A stretch of 60,631 nucleotides of DNA from GCA-2861595 sp035536185 (lineage in GTDB: Bacteria > Actinomycetota > Acidimicrobiia > Acidimicrobiales > GCA-2861595), in NCBI GenBank assembly GCA_035536185.1, contig DATLOM010000033.1:1-60631 (forward strand), read 5' to 3'. Position numbers and translations under genes: made by a program. Numbering within the stretch: the stretch's first letter is position 1; every line of letters begins with the position of its first letter. A model generated the notes under the pieces. It searched no databases and was not told the DNA's origin. It worked only from the letters and a program-made list of their open reading frames with translations. This document shows positions 37,414-44,638 of the stretch, piece by piece.

Positions 37414-39561
37414 ATGACCACATCCCACAGCGTCCTGCACCGCCACACGGCAGGCACCAGCCGCCCGGCCGGTCCGCTCGAGCAGGTGGCCTCCAGAGCC
37501 TGGAACGTGCTCAACGAGGGCAAGCCCTTCACCCCGCTCTTCGCCGCCTTCCTACTGGTGATCACCGGGGCCCCGTTGGCCGGGGCCCTCCTGGCCACAC
37601 CCCTCAGCCTGGTGTGGTGGCGGCACGCCTACCCCCTGCACCTGCGGGCGATCCTTTGCGCCGTCGCCGCCGGTGTCGTCGCCGTGGCCGGCGGGCTCCC
37701 GGTCGGGGCCGCCCTGCTGGCGCTGGCGCTCTACCTGACCTTCACCATGGTGCTGTGGGGGAGCGTCTACTACCACCTGCGGCTCGGCGCCCGCTGGACC
37801 AACGTCACCCGGTTCTGGTGGTTGGTCGTGGAGAACCCCGATCCGACCTCGGGCAATCTGCTCGAGCAGGTCCCCAAGGTCGCGGCCCTCCTCGCCGTGG
37901 GCCATTCCGGCCGCCCTGCCGGCACTCTCCTGGTTGCCATCGCCGCCGCCGCTGTCGTCGGGGAGGTCGTGCATCGCCGGCTAGTCACCTGGGTACCGGG
38001 GTTCGCCAGCGGCGACCACCGCGCCGATCGTCGCCCCTGTGACGCCGGCCCTGCCCTGTGCGGGCCGCCCAGCCGGAAGATGCTGCTGGTCGTCGTAGAC
38101 GGCTGCCGCCTCGACCGCCTGGCCGAGGCGCGGACGCCCTTCCTCGACGGCCTGGCCGCCGAGGGCCTGCACTACGAGGACTGCCTGACCGTCTACCCGG
38201 CCCGGACGGTCACCTGCTTCTCGTCGATGCTCACGGGCGCGCCGCCCGCGGTGCACGGGATGCGGTCGAACTTCGTCCCGTCGCTCGGCGTCAAGTGTCC
38301 CTCCATCTTCGACGCAGTGCCGTCCGCACGGCTGGTCGGCATCGCCCACCTGGTGGACGCCTTCGGCGACCGGGTCCGCACCGTCACCGCCGTCATGCCC
38401 AACGACCAGATCGATTCCGCCCTCTGCGGAAGGGCCCTTCAGGTCGTCGACGACGAGGATCCCGACCTGCTGGTGGTGCAGACGCTCTCGGTGGACCAGA
38501 CGGGCCATTTCCGGGGCTCCTACCACTCGGAGTACCTGGAGCAGATCGAGAGCACCGACGCCGAGCTGGAGCGCCTGGTCGCCGCCCTCAGCGAACGATG
38601 GGGAGGGCTCGACGGGGTCACCATCGGCGTGCTGGCCGACCACGGCCAGGGCCGAGGGATCGGTGGGCATGGCCACTGGTCACCGACCGAGCGGCTGGTG
38701 CCCTGCATCTGGTGGGGGCACGGTGTTCCCGCAGAGCCGTTGCGGGACGGGGTGTCCATTCTCGACGTCGCTCCCACACTGGCCCATCGCTGCGGGGTGC
38801 CGGCGCCGGCACGATCCGTCGGGCGATGCCTGCTCTGTGACGGCGCCGCCGAGGCAGCTCGCGCCGCCGAAGCCCCGGCCGGGCCCGTCGTGGTCATCCT
38901 GCCGGCCCACGACGAGGTGGCGACGGTGGCCGGCGTGGTCGGCGCCGTGCCCGAGCGGATCGGCGCTCATCACGTGGAGGTCGTGGTCGTAGACGACGGT
39001 TCCACCGACGGCACCGCCGATGCCGCCGTGGCTGCCGGCGCCAAGGTGCTCGGCCACCCGTCGAAGCTGGGCCTCGGCGCCGCCGTGCGCACCGGCCTTC
39101 GTTACGCCCACGGCAGCGGCGCGGTGGCCGCCGCCTTTCTCGACGCCGACGGGGAGTACGACCCGTCCGAGATTGCCCCACTGCTCGGGCCGATCCTGGC
39201 CGGCGATGCCGACTACGTGGTCGGCAGCCGCTTCGCCGGCACCATCGAGTCGATGCTCCTGCACCGGCGGGTCGGCAACGTGGTGCTGACCGCCCTCACG
39301 TCGGTACTGGCCGGGCGCCGGCTCACCGACGGCCAGTCCGGGTTCCGCGCCCTCGGACGTGACGCCCTGGCCGTGGCCGAGATCGGCCACGATTACAACT
39401 ACGCGCAGGTGCTCACGCTGGAGCTGCTGAGCAAGGGCTTCCGCTACGCCGAGGTCCCCATCCGGTACCGCCGTCGCACCGCGGGGCGTTCCTTCGTCAA
39501 GCTGGGCGGCTACCTTCGCCGGGTGCTTCCCGCCATGGCCAGGGCAGCACGGGCCAAGTAG
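37414..39561 (+). CDS. fusion of a membrane alkaline-phosphatase-superfamily domain and a family 2 glycosyltransferase
   Basis: A 715-residue protein. Four or five membrane helices fill residues 40-190. A type I phosphodiesterase/alkaline-phosphatase domain follows (about 220-475): metal site in VVVDGCRLDRL, nucleophile region YPARTVTCFSSMLTG, then SVDQTGHFRG and ADHGQGRGIGGHGHWS. A GT2 domain occupies 485-715: VVVILPAHDEVATVAGVV, VVVDDGSTDGT, FLDADGEYDP and GQSGFRALGRDAL, closest to dolichol/polyprenyl-phosphate mannosyl transferases. One polypeptide therefore combines phosphate-ester hydrolysis with sugar transfer to a lipid phosphate, perhaps in envelope glycan synthesis. The frame is open throughout. 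Confidence 0.85.
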   Translation: MTTSHSVLHRHTAGTSRPAGPLEQVASRAWNVLNEGKPFTPLFAAFLLVITGAPLAGALLATPLSLVWWRHAYPLHLRAILCAVAAGVVAVAGGLPVGAALLALALYLTFTMVLWGSVYYHLRLGARWTNVTRFWWLVVENPDPTSGNLLEQVPKVAALLAVGHSGRPAGTLLVAIAAAAVVGEVVHRRLVTWVPGFASGDHRADRRPCDAGPALCGPPSRKMLLVVVDGCRLDRLAEARTPFLDGLAAEGLHYEDCLTVYPARTVTCFSSMLTGAPPAVHGMRSNFVPSLGVKCPSIFDAVPSARLVGIAHLVDAFGDRVRTVTAVMPNDQIDSALCGRALQVVDDEDPDLLVVQTLSVDQTGHFRGSYHSEYLEQIESTDAELERLVAALSERWGGLDGVTIGVLADHGQGRGIGGHGHWSPTERLVPCIWWGHGVPAEPLRDGVSILDVAPTLAHRCGVPAPARSVGRCLLCDGAAEAARAAEAPAGPVVVILPAHDEVATVAGVVGAVPERIGAHHVEVVVVDDGSTDGTADAAVAAGAKVLGHPSKLGLGAAVRTGLRYAHGSGAVAAAFLDADGEYDPSEIAPLLGPILAGDADYVVGSRFAGTIESMLLHRRVGNVVLTALTSVLAGRRLTDGQSGFRALGRDALAVAEIGHDYNYAQVLTLELLSKGFRYAEVPIRYRRRTAGRSFVKLGGYLRRVLPAMARAARAK

Positions 39562-39579
39562 CAGTAGCTCGCGCTGCAC

Positions 39580-40260
39580 GTGGCCTGCTTCGCCCTCGTT
39601 CCCAGCCCCTTTCTCGGCCCGTCGTGCTGGGCGCCGGTGGCCAGCGAGCTGAGCTCCCGGGGGAACCCCGTGCTCATCCCCACCCCGGTGGACGCCGGTG
39701 TGCCTCCCTACTGGCCGCAACATGCGGCCGCCGCGGCCATCGCCGTTCCCCACGTCGAGAACCTCGTGCTGGCCGGTCACGGGGGAGCGGGGCCCCTGCT
39801 CCCGGCCATCGCCGACGCCGCTCGGTGCGTGGTCGCCACCTACCTGTTCGTCGATGCCGACCTACCCGCTCAGGGCGCCACGCGCATGGATCTGTTGCGC
39901 ACGGCCGACCTCCACCTGGGCGCCGAGGTGGACCAGAGACTGCGGGCGGGGGGAAGACATCCGGAGTGGACCGACGATGGGCTGAAGGCGCTGATCCCCG
40001 AACCCCGGGGTCGGGCCGCCGTGCTGGCCGAGCTCAAGCCCCGGGGCCGGGACTTCTTCCTCGAGCCCTTTCCGGTGCCCGCCGGCTGGCCGGACGCGCC
40101 CTGCGCCTATCTCCGCCTCAGCTCGGCCTACGAGGGCGCGGCGGCGCGGGCCGAGGCCCAGGGCTGGCCCGTGCGCCGCATGGACGCCGGCCATTTCCAC
40201 ACGGTCGTGGATCCCGAGGAAGTGGCCGAAGCCATCCTCGATCTCTGCGGGCTCCGGTAA
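39580..40260 (+). CDS. alpha/beta-hydrolase-like protein lacking the nucleophile serine
   Basis: A 226-residue protein that reads like an alpha/beta hydrolase: FALVPSPFLGPSCWAPVASE, then the elbow region NLVLAGHGGAGPLLPAIA and a late histidine in MDAGHFHTVVDP. The elbow is GHGGAG where GxSxG is expected, so glycine sits at the nucleophile position. It may bind rather than hydrolyse a ligand. The start is GTG 39580, 18 bases after the fusion gene. Confidence 0.6.
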   Translation: MACFALVPSPFLGPSCWAPVASELSSRGNPVLIPTPVDAGVPPYWPQHAAAAAIAVPHVENLVLAGHGGAGPLLPAIADAARCVVATYLFVDADLPAQGATRMDLLRTADLHLGAEVDQRLRAGGRHPEWTDDGLKALIPEPRGRAAVLAELKPRGRDFFLEPFPVPAGWPDAPCAYLRLSSAYEGAAARAEAQGWPVRRMDAGHFHTVVDPEEVAEAILDLCGLR

Positions 40261-40303
40261 CTTTGAACCACTCGGCCCCGCCAATACAAGCGAAAGGACA
40301 CGA

Positions 40304-40357
40304 ATGACCAACTGCCGTCAACTCACGAGGTACCTCCCGGCGAGGAGACTCAGGTGA
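40304..40357 (+). CDS. 17-residue leader ORF overlapping phnD
   Basis: ATG 40304 has AAGGA at 40294-40298 and encodes MTNCRQLTRYLPARRLR. Its TGA (40355-40357) overlaps the GTG start of phnD (40354). Arginine makes up five of 17 residues. Position and coupling suggest a regulatory leader peptide. It is too short for any homology claim. Confidence 0.45.
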   Translation: MTNCRQLTRYLPARRLR

Positions 40358-41394
40358 ATGATCCTCTTCGTCCCGGCGTGCCCGGGACACTCACAGGCGG
40401 GTCTAGCGGGTCAAGCCTCCGGGCGGGCCCCACCAGCGGGCGGCACCTGAGCAGATCCCTGCTCACCCTGTTCCTGCTGTTCCTGCTGGCCCTCTCGTCC
40501 GCAGCCTGTGGCGACAGCGATCCGCCCACCGTCGGGGCCCCCGGCGACTCCTCCACCACCAGTGCCGGTTCCAAGAGCTCGGTCCCGCTCAAGATCGGTG
40601 CCATTCCCGATCAGGACCCCGAAAAGCTGCAGCGGCTCTACAGCACCGTGGCCGGCTACCTGGAGAAGGAGCTGGGCGTCCCTGTGGAGTACGTCCCGGT
40701 GACGGACTACACGGCAGCCGTCACGCTCTTCAAGGTCGGGGACCTCGACCTGGTGTGGTTCGGCGGACTGAGCGGCGTACAGGCCCGGCTCCAGGTGGAC
40801 GGGGCTGAGGCCATCGTGCAACGTGACATCGACGCCGCCTTCCACAGCCTCTTCATCGCCAATCCAGCCTCCGGCATCAAGGCGGTGATGAACGCCGAGG
40901 GGCTCGGTCAGCTGAAGGGCCGGCGCTTCACCTTCGGCAGCGAGTCGTCCACCTCCGGGCGCCTGATGCCCGAGTTCTTCCTGGGGAAGGCGGGCGTGAA
41001 GATCACCGACTTCCAGGGCCCACCCGGTTTCTCCGGCTCGCACGACAAGACCATCGACCTCGTCGCGGCGGGAACCTACGAGGCGGGGGTGGTCAACGAA
41101 CAGGTGTGGAAGGACCGGGTGGCCAAGGGCACGGTGGACCTCAGCAAGGTCGACACCATCTACCGCACCCCCGCCTACCACGACTACCACTGGGTAGTTC
41201 ACCCTCAGGTGAAGAAGCGCTACGGCCCAGACATGGCCGAGCGCATCCAGAAGGCCTTCGAGCGCCTCGACGCCACCGATCCCACTGCGAGGACCGTGCT
41301 CGAGCTGTTCGGGGCTAGGAAGTTCATCCCAACCGACAACTCCCAGTACCGACAGATCGAGGAGGTCGGGCGGAGCACCGGCCTCATCCTCTGA
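40354..41394 (+). CDS. phnD: phosphonate/phosphite-type ABC transporter substrate-binding lipoprotein
   Basis: A 346-residue exported protein. After about 40 residues a signal helix (LLTLFLLFLLALSSAACGD) ends in a lipobox cysteine. The PhnD fold is seen in PLKIGAIPDQDPEKLQRLYS, TDYTAAVTLFKVGDLDLVWF, SGLxxARLQ-like SGVQARLQV, FTFGSESSTSGRLMP and SHDKTIDLVAAGTYEAGVV. It captures phosphonate, phosphite or a related anion. GTG 40354 with GAGGAG upstream starts a phnD-phnC-phnE operon. No C-P lyase gene is in the window, so the substrate is open. Confidence 0.9.
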   Translation: MNDPLRPGVPGTLTGGSSGSSLRAGPTSGRHLSRSLLTLFLLFLLALSSAACGDSDPPTVGAPGDSSTTSAGSKSSVPLKIGAIPDQDPEKLQRLYSTVAGYLEKELGVPVEYVPVTDYTAAVTLFKVGDLDLVWFGGLSGVQARLQVDGAEAIVQRDIDAAFHSLFIANPASGIKAVMNAEGLGQLKGRRFTFGSESSTSGRLMPEFFLGKAGVKITDFQGPPGFSGSHDKTIDLVAAGTYEAGVVNEQVWKDRVAKGTVDLSKVDTIYRTPAYHDYHWVVHPQVKKRYGPDMAERIQKAFERLDATDPTARTVLELFGARKFIPTDNSQYRQIEEVGRSTGLIL

Positions 41395-41406
41395 CCGGTC
41401 TCGGAG

Positions 41407-42174
41407 ATGGAGGAATCTGAGAACGTGGCGGTGACGCTGCGTGGGGTATCGGTCCGCTTCGGAGCCAACCATGCGCTGGAGGGCATCGACCTCGTGCTGC
41501 GCCAGGGGGAGAGGGTCGCCCTGGCCGGTCCCAGTGGCGCGGGCAAGACGACGTTGCTGTCCCTTCTCAACGGGTCGCTGTCGCCCACCACCGGCACGGT
41601 GGAGGTGCTCGGTGGGGACCTGTCGCGACTCCGGCCGCGGGACCTTCGCCGGGTCCAGGGCCGGGTGGGCACGGTCCACCAGCACTTCGATCTCGTCGGT
41701 CCCTTGAGGGTGGTGCACAACGTCAACGCCGGGCGGCTGCCGGCGTGGTCGCTGCCGAAGGCGATGTGGTCCCTGGTGTCGCCGCAGGAGGCCTCCGGCG
41801 CCGAGGCGGCCCTGGCCCGGGTGGGGATCGCCGAGAAGCTCTACGAGCGCACCGACCGTCTCTCCGGGGGCCAGCAGCAGCGGGTGGCGGTCGCCCGGGC
41901 ACTGGTGCAGCAACCGGAGATCCTGCTGGCCGACGAGCCCATCGCCAGCCTCGACCCCGGCCGCAGCCTCGAGGTCATGGACCTGCTCCGGCGCCTCAGC
42001 GACGAGACGGGGATGACGCTGGTGGTAAGCCTGCACGCCCTGGCCTACGCCCGTAGCCATTGCCAGCGGATCGTGGGGATGCGGGGTGGGCGGATCGTGT
42101 TCGACGCCGCGACGGCGGCGGTGACCGAGGCCATGGTCGCCTCGTTGTACCGGCTCGAGGATGCGGAGGTGTGA
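41407..42174 (+). CDS. phnC: phosphonate-type ABC transporter ATP-binding protein
   Basis: A 255-residue ATPase with Walker A GPSGAGKTT, Q-loop VHQHFDLV, signature LSGGQQQRVAVARAL, Walker B EILLADEPIASLD and the switch histidine in SLHALAYAR. It powers import through the fused permease. The stop overlaps the permease start (GTGA at 42171-42174). Confidence 0.93.
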   Translation: MEESENVAVTLRGVSVRFGANHALEGIDLVLRQGERVALAGPSGAGKTTLLSLLNGSLSPTTGTVEVLGGDLSRLRPRDLRRVQGRVGTVHQHFDLVGPLRVVHNVNAGRLPAWSLPKAMWSLVSPQEASGAEAALARVGIAEKLYERTDRLSGGQQQRVAVARALVQQPEILLADEPIASLDPGRSLEVMDLLRRLSDETGMTLVVSLHALAYARSHCQRIVGMRGGRIVFDAATAAVTEAMVASLYRLEDAEV

Positions 42175-43964
42175 CTCCGCTCGCCCAGGCCGGCGCCCCC
42201 GACCTCGACGTCCTCGAACGCGAGGGCCTGGCCAATGTCCCCGACACCGCTCACGATCCTGGTCCTGGTCCCGATCCCGGCGACGGCCGGGGCCGGGGGT
42301 ACGGCCAACGTTCCCGCCTGTCGCCCCGCCGGCTGTGGCTGGTTGTCCTGGCCGCTGCCTTCGTAGCCTCCCTGCTGTCGGCCGGCGTCGGCCGCCGGGA
42401 CCTGGTGAACCCGGGCGGGTGGGAGATGGTCCGGCGCTTCTTCGGCGCCGCCGTCCGTCCGGAACTGGGCACCGAGTTCCTGAGGCTGACATGGGACTCC
42501 ACCCTCACCACCCTCTCCTATGCGGTTCTCGGCACCGCCCTCAGCGTGGCCATCGGGATCGTCGGCGGCGTCCTCGTGTCCCAGACGTGGTGGCGCTCCA
42601 GCCGCCAGGCACCACGGCGGCCAGGACGGGCGCAGGTGGGCGGAGGGTGGCTGGCCGCTCGGGGCGCCCTCGGCGTCCCCCGCGCCGTCCACGAGGCGAT
42701 CTGGGCGCTGTTCCTGGTCAACGTGCTCGGGAGGGACCCGCTGGTCGGCGTGCTCGCCATCGCCGTCCCCTACGGGGCGGTCACCGCCAAGGTCTATTCG
42801 GAGCTGCTGGACGAGGCACCGGCCGCCGCCTTCCGCGCCCTACGGGCCGGGGGCGCCGGCCGGCTGAAGGCGCTCTTCTACAGCCTCGGCCCACAGGCCC
42901 TCCCTGACCTCGTCTCCTACGCCTTCTACCGCTTCGAGTGCAGCATCCGGGCGGCCACCATCCTGGGCTTCATCGGCGCCGGCGGGCTCGGCTTCCAGCT
43001 CTCCCTCAGCTTCCAGTCCCTGCGTTACGGCGAGATGTGGACGCTGCTGTACGTCCTCATCCTCGTCAGCGGCTTGGCCGACCTGTGGAGCCGCCGCCTC
43101 CGGTCCCGCCTCACCTCCCCCAAACCTGCGTTGCGAGGACATAGCGGGCGGATTCCGCCCGCTATGTACTCGCAAGCGGGAGGGACAGTGGTGGGACAGG
43201 CGCGGCCACGTCGTGACCGGTTGCTCACCGGCTCCCTCATCCTCGCCGGCGCCCTCGTCGTGATCAGCGTCTGGCACCTGGGGATCGACGTCGCCAGGCT
43301 GTGGGCGGGCCGGACGAGGACATTGCTGGCCGACGTGGCCTCGTCGGCGTTCCCGCCCCGCCTCGACGGCGAGGCGCTGACCGAGCTGGCTCGGCTCAGC
43401 CTGGAGACACTGGCCATGGCCGTGTTGGCCACCGCTCTGGCGACCGCCGGCGCCGTGGTGGTCGCCTTCGTCGCCGCCCGCCGGGGTGCCACCTCGCTCT
43501 TGGCCCGAGCCGTACTCCTCGCCTGCCGCGCCGTCCCACCGCCGGTGTGGGCCCTGCTCTTCGTCTTCGTGCTCTTCCCCGGCCCGCTGCCCGGAGCGCT
43601 GGCCCTGGCCGTCTACAACTTCGGGATCCTGGGGCGGCTCATGGCCGAGGTGGTCGAGAACCTCGACCCCCGCCCGGTCCGGGCCCTCATGGCCCAGGGC
43701 GCCGGCCCCGCCCACGCCTTTGTCTACGGCGCCCTTCCCGTCGCCCTTCCCCGCTTTGCCGCCTACGGCCTCTACCGCTGGGAGGTGACGATCAGGGAAA
43801 CGGTGGTGGTGGGGCTGGTCGGCGCCGGCGGCCTCGGCCGCCTGCTCCAGACCCAGCTGGCGAGCTTCGACTACCGCTCCGTGGTGGTAACCCTCGCCGC
43901 CCTGGTGGTGCTCACCTTCGTGGTCGACCTGGCCGGCGCCTCACTGCGCCGGGCCCTGCGCTGA
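42171..43964 (+). CDS. phnE: double PhnE permease, two domains in one frame
   Basis: A 597-residue permease with two PhnE units. Unit 1 (about 45-310) ends with FECSIRAATILGFIGAGGLG and YRFECS-type EAA-loop features. Unit 2 (about 355-597) has YRWEVTIRETVVVGLVGAGG. Each has five or six membrane helices. The linker (residues about 318-341, KPALRGHSGRIPPAMYSQAG) is encoded by the dispersed palindrome. No stop separates the units, but GTG 43188 or 43191 with GGGAGGG upstream could also start unit 2 alone. Read as one fused gene or as two genes joined by a repeat that lacks a stop. The first 40 residues are a disordered Gly/Pro/Asp tail. Confidence 0.85.
   Translation: MTPLAQAGAPDLDVLEREGLANVPDTAHDPGPGPDPGDGRGRGYGQRSRLSPRRLWLVVLAAAFVASLLSAGVGRRDLVNPGGWEMVRRFFGAAVRPELGTEFLRLTWDSTLTTLSYAVLGTALSVAIGIVGGVLVSQTWWRSSRQAPRRPGRAQVGGGWLAARGALGVPRAVHEAIWALFLVNVLGRDPLVGVLAIAVPYGAVTAKVYSELLDEAPAAAFRALRAGGAGRLKALFYSLGPQALPDLVSYAFYRFECSIRAATILGFIGAGGLGFQLSLSFQSLRYGEMWTLLYVLILVSGLADLWSRRLRSRLTSPKPALRGHSGRIPPAMYSQAGGTVVGQARPRRDRLLTGSLILAGALVVISVWHLGIDVARLWAGRTRTLLADVASSAFPPRLDGEALTELARLSLETLAMAVLATALATAGAVVVAFVAARRGATSLLARAVLLACRAVPPPVWALLFVFVLFPGPLPGALALAVYNFGILGRLMAEVVENLDPRPVRALMAQGAGPAHAFVYGALPVALPRFAAYGLYRWEVTIRETVVVGLVGAGGLGRLLQTQLASFDYRSVVVTLAALVVLTFVVDLAGASLRRALR
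43131..43175. repeat. dispersed palindromic repeat, copy 2 (inside phnE)
   Basis: The best copy: TTGCGAGGACATAGCGGGCGG pairs with the complement ending TATGTACTCGCAA (43175) across an ATT loop, with one mismatch (G at 43138). It lies in frame between the two permease units and is translated. Confidence 0.9.
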
Positions 43965-43973
43965 TCCCGCCGG

Positions 43974-44633
43974 TCAGGAGGCGACGACGTAGAGCTGGCC
44001 GGCCAGCGCCGGGCCGAGGGCGATGGTGTCGTCGCCCAGCTCCAGCGTGAGGGTGCCGTCCGGCGCCTTCTCCCGCACGGTGGCCGCGGTGCCGGGCACG
44101 AAGCCGTGAACGCTCAGGTAGGTCAAGGCTTCGGTGTCGATCTCCACCTGCTCGGTCACCCGCTCCAGGCGCACCTGGTCGCCGGGGCCGAACGAAGCCA
44201 GCGCCACCAGGTCCATCTCCGGCGCGTTGCTGCCGGGGATGGGGTTGCCGTGGGGACAGGTGGTGGGGTTGTCGAGCAGCACCACCAACCGCTCCTCGAC
44301 TTCGTCGGAGATGACGTGCTCCCACCGGCACGCCTCGACGTGGGCCTTGTGCCAGGGAAGGCCGATCACGTCGGTGAGCAGCCTCTCGGCCAGGCGGTGC
44401 TTGCGCACCACGCTCTCCGCCCGGGCCCGGCCCTTCGTGGTGAGGCTCACGGCCCGGTCCGCCACGGCGACGTAGCCCTCGCCCTTCAGCCGGCGGATCA
44501 TCTCCGACACCGATGGCGCCGAGTGCCCGAGGCGCTCGGCCAGGCGGGCCTGGATCACCAGCGTGCCCTCCTCCTCCAGCTCGTGGATGGCCTCCAGGTA
44601 CTCCTCGAGGGGAGGGTGGAATCCGTCGGACAC
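43974..44633 (-). CDS. DtxR/MntR-family metal-dependent repressor
   Basis: A 219-residue regulator. The winged helix (LAERLGHSAPSVSEMIRRLK) is followed by the dimer and metal domain and an SH3-like FeoA domain. Metal ligands are visible: His and Glu in RKHRLAERLL, and H, C, E, H in KAHVEACRWEHVISD, matching DtxR/IdeR H98, C102, E105, H106. The position of DtxR Met10 is E11 (LEEYLEAI), closer to the Asp8 of MntR. It therefore mixes iron-type and manganese-type ligands. It is the last gene of a typA-regulator pair with 5 bases between. Confidence 0.88.
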   Translation of the reverse strand: MSDGFHPPLEEYLEAIHELEEEGTLVIQARLAERLGHSAPSVSEMIRRLKGEGYVAVADRAVSLTTKGRARAESVVRKHRLAERLLTDVIGLPWHKAHVEACRWEHVISDEVEERLVVLLDNPTTCPHGNPIPGSNAPEMDLVALASFGPGDQVRLERVTEQVEIDTEALTYLSVHGFVPGTAATVREKAPDGTLTLELGDDTIALGPALAGQLYVVAS

Positions 44634-44638
44634 GAGGC

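Noticed and set aside
40411..42492. 693-codon minus-strand frame across phnD, phnC and phnE
   Set aside because: It is antisense to three well-identified transporter genes and reads as a His/Gly/Arg-rich shadow.
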